Shown: piece by piece, positions 56,830-64,000 of the stretch
Layout of the letters: each line of letters begins with the position of its first letter
Numbering within the stretch: position 1 is the first letter of the stretch
Assembly: GCA_002842095.1 (NCBI GenBank)
Contig: PHCB01000006.1
Coordinates: 270,044 to 334,043, forward strand
Origin: a candidate division BRC1 bacterium HGW-BRC1-1
GTDB taxonomy: Bacteria > Sumerlaeota > Sumerlaeia > Sumerlaeales > Sumerlaeaceae
Reading direction: 5' to 3'
Length of the DNA: 64,000 nt
The notes under the pieces: model-generated
The model's input: the letters and a program-made list of their open reading frames with translations, nothing else
What the model was told of the DNA's origin: nothing
Databases searched by the model: none
Translations under genes and position numbers: made by a program

Positions 56830-57115
56830 ATTTAGCAGGTAACCAAAATCCGACGAATTAGACTCATGCGCGAGAGGGGCATCGGGTGCGGTACAACACA
56901 AATAGCTAAGCGGATCATGCCATGACATTCAGAATGGTCAAGATTGATTGAACACTATAGAGAAGGTTTTGGAGAATTTTGCATGCCATGCGCAACGCGG
57001 CGTTCGCGGGGGAAGGGTTGGGGCGGGCCGAACCTCGCGTTTGCTTTTGCCGTGACATCCGCGCCCTTTATCGTTTTCTGCAATCACGTTCATCTCTCAT
57101 CGAAAGGTTTCACCC

Positions 57116-59902
57116 ATGAAGCTCTCCGTGTGCGTTGCCACCATCGTCCTCGTTTCGATTCTTGCCGGTTCCACTCATGCGGCAACCTCATCCTCCGAGG
57201 TAATGTCGGCGCGCAATTCTGACGCTGCCGCCATCACGCAGGGACGGATCGCCAACCCGCGCCACGCCGGCGACCCTCGCGCCGTGCGCGCCCTTAACCC
57301 AAACTTCGACACGTTCCCGGATTCATCCCTGGTGGACTTCTCCTATCTGCTGGATGCCCCCGCGGGCAAGCACGGTTGGGTTGAGCAGGGCCCAGACGGC
57401 CACTTCCGCACCGAGAAAAACGGCGAGCGGCTGCGCTTCTGGAGCATGACCGTGGCGGCGGATCACGTGGGGCAGATTGAAAAAGCGCGCATCGCCACGG
57501 TGCTCGATGTAATGGCCCGGGGCGGCTGCAACATGGTGCGCCTGCACGAGATGGACAACCGCGGCGGTGAGAAATACAACCTTGTGCGACGCAACATCAT
57601 CGACGAAGCGTACCCCAACAACAACCGCAGCACGGAGTTCGACGCCGAGTACCGCGATCGCGTGGACTACTGGGTGGCGCAGGCACAGGAGCGCGGCATG
57701 TATGTCTATCTCGTGCTGCGCGGCTACCGCACTTTCCGCGATGGCGACGGCCTGACCGACACCGACAAGATGGACCGCGCGGGGCGCACCTACGCCTTCT
57801 TCAACGAACGCCTCATCGAGTTGCAGAAGCAATACGCCGACGACTTTCTCTTTAACCATGTCAACCCCTACACGGGCATCCCCAACGGCCTGAACCCGGC
57901 GGTCTGCATGCTGGAGATCGAGAACGAAGACAGCCTGCTCTACAACCACGTTCCGTGGCGCGATCTGATGGAGCCCTACCGCACCGAATTCAAGACCATG
58001 TGGAATGACTGGCTGCGTCAAACTTACGGCGACACCGCCACCCTGCGCCGCGCCTGGACCAACGACGCCAATGTGTGTGCCCTCGGCAATAGCGAAAGCA
58101 TCGAAGAAGGAACCGTCGAGCTTCCCTCCATGAAAATGATGCCGCTGGAGAAGGCCATGGCCCGGCCCTGGGATGACCCTGACAATTCGCCCGTGCGCAA
58201 CCGCGACGGGGTGGCCTTTGCCCGCCAGGCTCAGCGAAAATATTTCGCCACCATGCGCGACCACCTCCGCGCCCGCGGAGCGAAGATGCCACTGAACGCC
58301 GTGGTGCACGGGAACTTCATCTCAGACACCTTCACCCCGGCCCGCGAGCTGGGTTCCGCCGCCGAGAACGCCTACATCGATCACCCCATCTTCGTGCCCG
58401 GTGCTCAATGGACCGGAAAAGCCTACTTCCAGAACGAGAACATCCTGAAGGAAACCGAATTGGCCGAGCACATGCTGGGCTACAAATGGGCCGGGGCCGG
58501 ATTGGTTTGCCGCGAATGGACCAACTGCTGGCCCAACGAATATCGCGTGGCCTCGTTCCCGCTCATGGCCGCCCACTCCAGCGTGCAGGATTTCGACCTT
58601 ATCAGCCACTTCGCCTACTACACGTGGGGGAACCCGGACCTGCTGCTCTCCTTCGCCCCCCAGGCAGACCCGACCCGATGGGGCCTGAACGGCTACGCTG
58701 CGGCGCTCTTTTTGAAAGGCGCCCTGCAGCCCGACGCAAAAGTGGTGCGCCTGGCTTACAACGACGCCGACCTCAACACGTGGGCCGACTACAGCACCCC
58801 GCTGCACAAACTGGGCGTGTACGGTCGCACGGAACTGTGGAACCCCGATGCGCCGGAGATGACCTCCGACACGAAGGACAGCGACGTCTTGATGACCATC
58901 ACATCCGGCCGCAGCGGCAAGGGCGCCTACAAGGGCGATAACCTCGTGCTGTTCGACCGCTGGTTTGCGGATCACGCAAAACTCCCCGCCGACCAACGCG
59001 GCCAAACTGTGATTGCAGCGTCTGGTTATGATCACAAATGGATGTGGGCCAAGGAAGGAATGACGAAGGACAACATCGAAAAGGCAGGTTACACGCCATT
59101 CTTGCTGCCTGACAGCAGCAAGATCATCGGCTTCCTGGACCCCAAAAGATCCAACCTTGTGCTGGGCAATGTGACCGAGGAAACGGCCGCTGAGGCAGCC
59201 ATCCTGCGCGCTGCAATCTTGCGTGATGAAGCCAAAGCCGACACCTTCACATCGACCACTGCCGTGGCATCCGACGGCGCGTTTCAGCGTGATCTGGCAG
59301 CAGGTACTTTGCGGGTTGCCACCCCCACCTGGGCATCCGTTGCGGGCGAGTTGAAGCCCGGAGAAACGTACGCCGCCGGAGCGTTGCAGGTGGAAACGTC
59401 CTCTCCCATAGCAGCCATAACCGCCGTTTCTCTGGACGGCAAACCACTGGCCGAGGCCCGCCGCTACGCCATCAAGATGGCCACCGTGGCGCGAAATCGC
59501 AGTCAGGACTTAAGACCCGTTCCTCCCGACGAAAAAGGCGGGGGCAAGTTTGTTCTCGCCTATGAAGGAGTGGCCCCGGTGCAAACCCTTGGCGTGCCCA
59601 GCGAAGCGCCCACCGTGGTGCATCTGGGCGGCCGCGAAATTGCTCGCGTGTACATGATGAACGGCACCTGGGAAGTGGTGGTGGATCGCGACAATAAATG
59701 GGCCGACGTAATGTGCGACACATCCAACGTGAAGATCGAGCTCGGGCACGCGGAAGTTGGTCGCGATGCCGACACGTCCGGTCAGGCCCCCATCACCAAG
59801 TTTTTCACCGAACACCCCCCGGAAGACTCCGGCCAGACGGGAACCACCTTCGTCTATCCCGGCTTCGCGAAATATGTGCGGGTGGGAGCGAAAGCCTGGT
59901 AA
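57116..59902 (+). CDS. Exported large TIM-barrel glycosidase (GH5/clan A-like)
   Basis: A 928-residue secreted protein with a signal peptide (residues 1-23, HAA). The first 450 residues form a TIM-barrel typical of clan GH-A: DVMARGGCNMVRLHEMDN (strand), ERGMYVYLVLRGY, and the putative acid/base in VCMLEIENEDSLL. The second half (about 480-680, KWAGAGLVCREWTNCWPNEY with a second conserved Glu) completes the barrel. The final 240 residues are beta-sandwich-like (VARVYMMNGTWEVVVDRDN). It acts on a plant or microbial polysaccharide; the exact GH family was not determined. It lies divergent from the histidine kinase gene. Confidence 0.85.
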   Translation: MKLSVCVATIVLVSILAGSTHAATSSSEVMSARNSDAAAITQGRIANPRHAGDPRAVRALNPNFDTFPDSSLVDFSYLLDAPAGKHGWVEQGPDGHFRTEKNGERLRFWSMTVAADHVGQIEKARIATVLDVMARGGCNMVRLHEMDNRGGEKYNLVRRNIIDEAYPNNNRSTEFDAEYRDRVDYWVAQAQERGMYVYLVLRGYRTFRDGDGLTDTDKMDRAGRTYAFFNERLIELQKQYADDFLFNHVNPYTGIPNGLNPAVCMLEIENEDSLLYNHVPWRDLMEPYRTEFKTMWNDWLRQTYGDTATLRRAWTNDANVCALGNSESIEEGTVELPSMKMMPLEKAMARPWDDPDNSPVRNRDGVAFARQAQRKYFATMRDHLRARGAKMPLNAVVHGNFISDTFTPARELGSAAENAYIDHPIFVPGAQWTGKAYFQNENILKETELAEHMLGYKWAGAGLVCREWTNCWPNEYRVASFPLMAAHSSVQDFDLISHFAYYTWGNPDLLLSFAPQADPTRWGLNGYAAALFLKGALQPDAKVVRLAYNDADLNTWADYSTPLHKLGVYGRTELWNPDAPEMTSDTKDSDVLMTITSGRSGKGAYKGDNLVLFDRWFADHAKLPADQRGQTVIAASGYDHKWMWAKEGMTKDNIEKAGYTPFLLPDSSKIIGFLDPKRSNLVLGNVTEETAAEAAILRAAILRDEAKADTFTSTTAVASDGAFQRDLAAGTLRVATPTWASVAGELKPGETYAAGALQVETSSPIAAITAVSLDGKPLAEARRYAIKMATVARNRSQDLRPVPPDEKGGGKFVLAYEGVAPVQTLGVPSEAPTVVHLGGREIARVYMMNGTWEVVVDRDNKWADVMCDTSNVKIELGHAEVGRDADTSGQAPITKFFTEHPPEDSGQTGTTFVYPGFAKYVRVGAKAW

Positions 59903-59936
59903 TGTAGGTGGGGGGCAGTCCAGCCCCCACCAACTG

Positions 59937-61106
59937 TTAATCCAAAGGAACGCCGGTGTCGTTGCCTGATTTTTCAGACAATTTGAAACTCTCCGGCGGA
60001 CCCGGCCGGCCAAAATAGTATCCTTGAGCGGCGTCGAAACCAGCCTCACGCACGGCTGCAACTTCGCCCTGGGTTTCCACTCCTTCAGCAATGGTGATAA
60101 TGCCCAGTTCGGAAGCAAACTTCACAAACATCTTCACCATCTGCCTCCGTGCACGAGCCGCAGTGTCCAGACTCCGCACCAGTGAAATATCAAATTTCAG
60201 AAAGTCCGGGGGAGACTCCGCCATTTCCATCAGACGCGCTTGTCCGGCACCAAAATCATCGTAGGCCACGAGGAAACCCTGCTCGCGGAATTCCTTGCAG
60301 AGGTCTCTCATGCGCGGCAGATCCGTCACGAGGGACTCCGGTATTTCCAACACGATGCGGGCCTGGGGATAAAGAGCCTGAATCTCCACAAGATCTTTCA
60401 TGAAAGGGTCGGGGTTCTTCAACTCCACCGGATGAGCGTTGATGAACACCATCGGTTCACCGAAAAATGTCAGACCCGTGCGCATCCCCTTCTCGCGTAG
60501 CAGACGACAGAACCGCTCCTCCATGCCCATCTTGGCCGCCACCCGAAGCAGGTCGGCGGGCATGGTGTAAAAATTCATGAGCGCTCCACGGCTGAGAATT
60601 TCCATCCCGATGGTGCTGCCATCATTCAGGTTTACGATTTTCTGAAAAAGAGGGATCACGGCTTCGAGACGCATCAACTCCAGAAATTCCTTCGACTCCA
60701 CGCTCAACGAACGAGGCAGCGCACCCACATCGCTACTCGTATTGTAAAGCTCGTTGGTATCAGCAGCAGAGCGCCAACCCAGCCGGAATTCGCAGGTGCT
60801 GAAGTGAATTATGTCGCCCCCCTTCAACGAGGTGGGCGCACCTATCCGGTTGAAATTGACGAACGTGCCGTTGCGACTGTTCAGGTCTTTGACCAGAAGG
60901 GCATTGTCGAAAAAGAACAGTTCGGCATGACGTCGAGAAACGTTCGTGCCGTCGAGATCAAGGTTCACCCCCCGTCCACGCCCTATAAGAAAGGGCGTCG
61001 TGTTGATGGGGATGCGGCGAAAGGAAGGGGACGAATCAACGTACCCTTCCAGATACCACTGAACATCTGTCGGCATGACTTTCAGAAAATCAGAACTTGT
61101 ATCCAC
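59937..61106 (-). CDS. FHA-EAL protein, likely c-di-GMP phosphodiesterase
   Basis: A 389-residue protein fusing a forkhead-associated domain (residues about 30-110, with GRGRGVNLDLDG, SRRHAEL, LNSRNGTFVN) that binds phosphothreonine, to an EAL domain (about 135-385). EAL motif is EILSRG in place of EALLR. Other catalytic residues are present: FINAHPVEL, LEIPESLV, AYDDFGAGQARL, DFLKFDISLV and IAEGVET. It probably cleaves c-di-GMP in the cytoplasm in response to a phosphorylated partner. No GGDEF protein is near. The gene ends close to the stop of the glycosidase (convergent). Confidence 0.88.
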   Translation of the reverse strand: MDTSSDFLKVMPTDVQWYLEGYVDSSPSFRRIPINTTPFLIGRGRGVNLDLDGTNVSRRHAELFFFDNALLVKDLNSRNGTFVNFNRIGAPTSLKGGDIIHFSTCEFRLGWRSAADTNELYNTSSDVGALPRSLSVESKEFLELMRLEAVIPLFQKIVNLNDGSTIGMEILSRGALMNFYTMPADLLRVAAKMGMEERFCRLLREKGMRTGLTFFGEPMVFINAHPVELKNPDPFMKDLVEIQALYPQARIVLEIPESLVTDLPRMRDLCKEFREQGFLVAYDDFGAGQARLMEMAESPPDFLKFDISLVRSLDTAARARRQMVKMFVKFASELGIITIAEGVETQGEVAAVREAGFDAAQGYYFGRPGPPESFKLSEKSGNDTGVPLD

Positions 61107-61157
61107 TCAAAACTCCCCCGAGGGGAAACCGTCCCCTCACCTAGGCTCATGGGTTGA

Positions 61158-61718
61158 TTAAACTTCCATTACGTCTTTTTCTTTGGCGGCCAGCGACTCA
61201 TCGATTTGCTTGATGAACTTGTCAGTAATCTCCTGCACCTTGTGGGTCGCGCGGGTCATTTCATCCTCGGCGATCTCGTGGGCTTTTTCAGTTTTCTTGA
61301 TTTCGTCATTCGCGTGGCGACGGATATTGCGCACCGAAATGCGTCCGTCCTCGGCCATCTTTTTCGCCATCTTCACCAGATCTTTGCGCCGTTCCTCGGT
61401 GAGGGGTGGGATTCCGAGACGGATAACCTTGCCGTCGTTGTTGGGCGTCAGGCCCACGTTGGCGGCCAGAATGGCCTTCTCAATGGCTGCCATCTGACTT
61501 TTGTCGAAGGGAGTGATGGCGATGGAACGCGCGTCGGGCGTGTTGATTTGCGCCACCTGCTTCAGCGGCAGCGTGGAGCCGTACGCCGTCACCGGAATGC
61601 TGTCCACCAGTGCGATGGAAGCCCGGCCCGTGCGCAGGCTGGCAAATTCATGTTCCACGGATTCAACCGCTTTTTGCATCTTCTCCTGCATTTCTTTCAT
61701 AACGCTGTTAATCGGCAT
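61158..61718 (-). CDS. frr: Ribosome recycling factor
   Basis: A 186-residue RRF, which with EF-G splits post-termination ribosomes. Typical segments: [58 protein letters not shown] and [16 protein letters not shown]. It begins inside the end of pyrH, overlapping it by 11 bases, the usual pyrH-frr pair. Confidence 0.97.
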   Translation of the reverse strand: MPINSVMKEMQEKMQKAVESVEHEFASLRTGRASIALVDSIPVTAYGSTLPLKQVAQINTPDARSIAITPFDKSQMAAIEKAILAANVGLTPNNDGKVIRLGIPPLTEERRKDLVKMAKKMAEDGRISVRNIRRHANDEIKKTEKAHEIAEDEMTRATHKVQEITDKFIKQIDESLAAKEKDVMEV

Positions 61719-62421
61719 GGTTGTCGTCTCCTACGTAGGTTCCCACTTTTTCGCCTTGCACCACCCGCCGGATATTACCGTGAGTGTGCAGGTCGAAGAC
61801 AATTACTGGAATTTTATTTTCCCTGCAAAGGGAAAGAGCCGTGGTGTCCATCACCCGCAAATTCTGCGCGATGGCGTCGGTGAAGGTTATTTCCTCATAA
61901 CGCTCGGCGATCGGGTCGAGGTGCGGATCGGCACTGTAAACACCGTCGACATTCGTCGCTTTCAAAATGGCCTGGGCGTCAATCTCCGCAGCGCGCAGGG
62001 CGGCGGCTGTGTCTGTGGTGAAGAACGGGTTGCCCGTGCCGCAGGCGAAAATAACCACGCGCCCTTTTTCCAGATGACGGATGGCCCGCCGACGAATGTA
62101 ACTCTCGGCCACTTCCTTGATGTCCAAAGCGCTGAGCACGCGGGTTTGCAGACCCGCGCTTTCGAAGGTGGCCTGAAGCGCCAGACTGTTGAGCATCGTG
62201 GCGAGCATGCCCATGTAATCGCCCACGGCCCGGTCGATATGCTTCTGATTGCCACCGCGGATATAGTTGCCTCCGCCAATAACCACGGCCAGTTCGATGC
62301 CGGTGGAATCAACCAGTTCGCGGATCTCTCCCGCCAGACTATGAACAAACTCAAAATCAATGCCGAATTCCTGCGAACCCTTGAGGGCCTCGCCGGAAAG
62401 CTTCAACAGTATGCGCTTCAT
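61708..62421 (-). CDS. pyrH: UMP kinase
   Basis: A 237-residue hexameric UMP kinase that phosphorylates UMP to UDP with ATP. Visible: [54 protein letters not shown] and VDGVYSADP. The start MKRILL was chosen rather than six codons upstream. It overlaps frr downstream. tsf, usually before pyrH, is not visible; a glycosyltransferase gene precedes it instead. Confidence 0.97.
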   Translation of the reverse strand: MKRILLKLSGEALKGSQEFGIDFEFVHSLAGEIRELVDSTGIELAVVIGGGNYIRGGNQKHIDRAVGDYMGMLATMLNSLALQATFESAGLQTRVLSALDIKEVAESYIRRRAIRHLEKGRVVIFACGTGNPFFTTDTAAALRAAEIDAQAILKATNVDGVYSADPHLDPIAERYEEITFTDAIAQNLRVMDTTALSLCRENKIPVIVFDLHTHGNIRRVVQGEKVGTYVGDDNHAD

Positions 62422-62435
62422 GCTATGACGCTGGT

Positions 62436-63949
62436 TCATGGCAGATATGATTCCTTGGCGGAAGTGGATAAATCAATGAAAGAAACCTGAGCACCGCGCG
62501 CCAAAATGCGGATGGCTCCGGCAGCGAGCAACCACAATCCGAGAAGGGGCACCAAACCCGAGGGACCTCGCAGGCCCGCCAGCCACTGTCCCGCATTGGG
62601 AGCCGTGTCGCCCAGCATGAACGAGGGCCAGATATGGCGGGAGAAAAGCCAGGTGTAGGTTTCGGAAAATGAGGGATGCAGCAACATGCCCAGCGTGGTG
62701 AACGCATTGAGATCGCGGGGCTGAGGATCAACCGCCACCACCACCAGATGCAGCGCCACGCCCATCAGGCCGAACACCACAAACGACCACCGGAACGCCT
62801 CGTTGCGCCAAAAGAAGGCCGCGGGCAATGCTGCAAAACAAACCGCCGGAGCGAGATGCCGGGCGCTGAAACTCCAGCCGCCCCACCACATATAATAAGC
62901 GCTGTTGAAGATAACATAGGCCGCAAAAATAGCGAGGCACATCGCCGCCCGCCCGCGCTGCCTGCCTCGGGCGGCGGCCAATGCAGCCACCACCGCTCCC
63001 AGCGAGAGAATCAAGAAGGGCGAATGGATCAACACGCCCCGATAGGGAAGCACCGTCACCAAAGCCGCAACAGCCAGTCGCGGATGCCCAAGCCCCATGA
63101 AACCCTCGGCCATCTGTTCGCGGAAAAGATCCATCCGTTCGAACTCATAGGGAATCGCGAATCGCCCGAAAATATGAAACGTGTACGCAAAAAACGGTGC
63201 CAGCACCAGCAGCCCCGCCACCACTGCAGGCCAGCTTTTCCACGCGAGGGCAGGCCGACCGGCCACCATGTAAAGAAACAGTAATCCCGCGGCAATAGCC
63301 GCTGTGTACTCGCACAACACCGCACCCCCCAGCGCGGCCCCGATGGCAAACCATCGTCCCGCACCCGGTTCGTCACCGGGTCGCGATTCATAAAACCACA
63401 AACCCGCCAGCAACCCCAACACCGCAGGCGCATACGACATGAACAACGTGCTGTAAGGCATGACCATGCTGCCCATCCACGTGAGACCCGCCGCGAGTGC
63501 GGCTCCCGCCAAACCCATCCCCCCCCCCACAGGAGGAACAGACGCATAAGCACCACCACCGCCAGCGCGGCACAAATCCCGATGGAGAAAAGCGTGATCA
63601 CATATCGGCGCGTCTCCATGGAGAATGGGCCAGCGCCCAGGCCGGCCTCCAGCCCACGCAGCGCCCCCGCCGCCGGCACACCCAGCAGCGACACGCCGAT
63701 GATTTTGTCCGAGTAAACACGACCGCCGAACTCCGCCACGTCGTTGGTTTCCAACGGTGCGCCGGGCGCGATCCATCGGTCCACCTGCACCGAGCCGTCT
63801 TCCACCAACGCCATCGTCAGCGCCAGACGCGAGTTCACATTCCATCCCGGCTCGCGATGGTGAAACCATCCCGCCGTGATGAAGATCATCAGCGCCAGCA
63901 CCACCTCGATGGCGCGCCCGCTGCGCGCGGAAGGCGTCACCGGCGTCAC
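62436..63949 (-). pseudogene. Membrane glycosyltransferase-like gene, split at a poly-G tract
   Basis: One gene in two frames. From the GTG at 63949 an N-terminal frame encodes a membrane protein (AIEVVLALMIFITAGWFHHREPG, then DGSVQVDRWIAPGAPLETNDVAEFGGRVYSDK). At ten consecutive G (63519-63528) the frame is lost; the continuing protein (GGGMGLAGAALAAG, PAVLGLLAGLWFYESRPG, on to [15 protein letters not shown]) lies in another frame and ends at 62436. Overall about 500 residues with ten or so membrane helices, like GT39-type or dolichol-phosphate-mannose-dependent transferases. Eleven G would restore the frame. It may be phase-variable or a sequencing error. The GTG start overlaps the stop of the gene further upstream. 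Confidence 0.7.
63519..63528 (-). repeat. Poly-G tract of ten (C on the plus strand)
   Basis: The run TGT-GGGGGGGGGG-ATGGG on the coding strand marks the point where the reading frame of the glycosyltransferase-like gene breaks. One more G or two fewer would join the halves in frame. Confidence 0.9.
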
Positions 63950-63999
63950 TCGCCCGGGTACACGAATTCCATCACCACTTCCGTGTCGGGATGCAGGCT
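63946..63999 (-). CDS. C-terminal end of an unidentified gene (partial)
   Basis: The minus-strand frame entering from the right end reads SLHPDTEVVMEFVYPGE and stops at 63946-63948. The TGA overlaps the GTG start of the glycosyltransferase-like gene by four bases (GTGA), the sign of one operon. Too short to identify. Confidence 0.6.
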   Translation of the reverse strand, partial: SLHPDTEVVMEFVYPGE

Positions 64000-64000
64000 C

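Overview
The window is one contiguous stretch of chromosome from a Gram-negative-type heterotrophic bacterium of high GC. No phylum can be proved from these genes. Exported carbohydrate-active enzymes, prepilin-type pseudopilins, golvesin-like domains and a MutL-like ASKHA gene fused into a membrane-protein operon would fit a candidate phylum such as Sumerlaeota or Hydrogenedentota, but that is a guess. No rRNA, prophage, CRISPR array or transposase gene is visible. One tRNA gene (Leu, anticodon CAG) is present.

Layout. 1-500: truncated copy of a dispersed repeat. 500-5400: DoxX-like membrane protein, heparinase II/III-like enzyme, exported metallophosphatase. 5600-7740: a decaying family of three related small membrane proteins, the third broken and lying beside a MITE-like element (7035-7394). 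7886-17121: CobA-HemD fusion, exported polysaccharide deacetylase, a golvesin/thioredoxin-like exported protein, a TIGR02757 protein, six-domain ribosomal protein S1, ferritin, AccD. 17295-18566: tRNA-Leu and a low-GC gene with squalene-cyclase-like QW motifs. 18894-25631: a tight seven-gene minus-strand operon holding a MutL-like ASKHA ATPase (frameshifted here), a beta-barrel/KOW-like protein, a DUF6754-like membrane protein and three further membrane proteins. It is the best candidate for an undescribed system. 25829-31255: copper ATPase, TPR protein, an unknown 614-residue membrane protein, L,D-transpeptidase. 31501-36548: purF, ADP-ribosylglycohydrolase, dut, DUF503, exported rubrerythrin, DUF2231. 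36584-46776: second deacetylase, GH10-like hydrolase, an unknown gene, Jag/KhpB with an RGG tail, PfkB kinase, GH20 hexosaminidase, CorA, another unknown gene. 46844-52147: uvrB and four pseudopilin genes, one of which ends in a second complete MITE copy. 52425-59902: sugar porter, class C beta-lactamase-like serine hydrolase, PAS histidine kinase, large GH-like glycosidase. 59937-64000: FHA-EAL protein, frr, pyrH, and a membrane glycosyltransferase-like gene split by a run of ten G.

How it fits together. The exported lyase, two deacetylases, GH10-like, GH20 and TIM-barrel glycosidases, sugar porter and PfkB kinase point to growth on amino-sugar or uronate-containing polysaccharides. Pseudopilins suggest a type II secretion or type IV pilus machine whose main parts lie elsewhere. 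Ferritin, exported rubrerythrin and CopA handle iron, peroxide and copper. Housekeeping genes (rpsA, accD, purF, dut, uvrB, frr, pyrH, jag) are interspersed singly, so the genome has few large operons apart from the seven-gene cassette.
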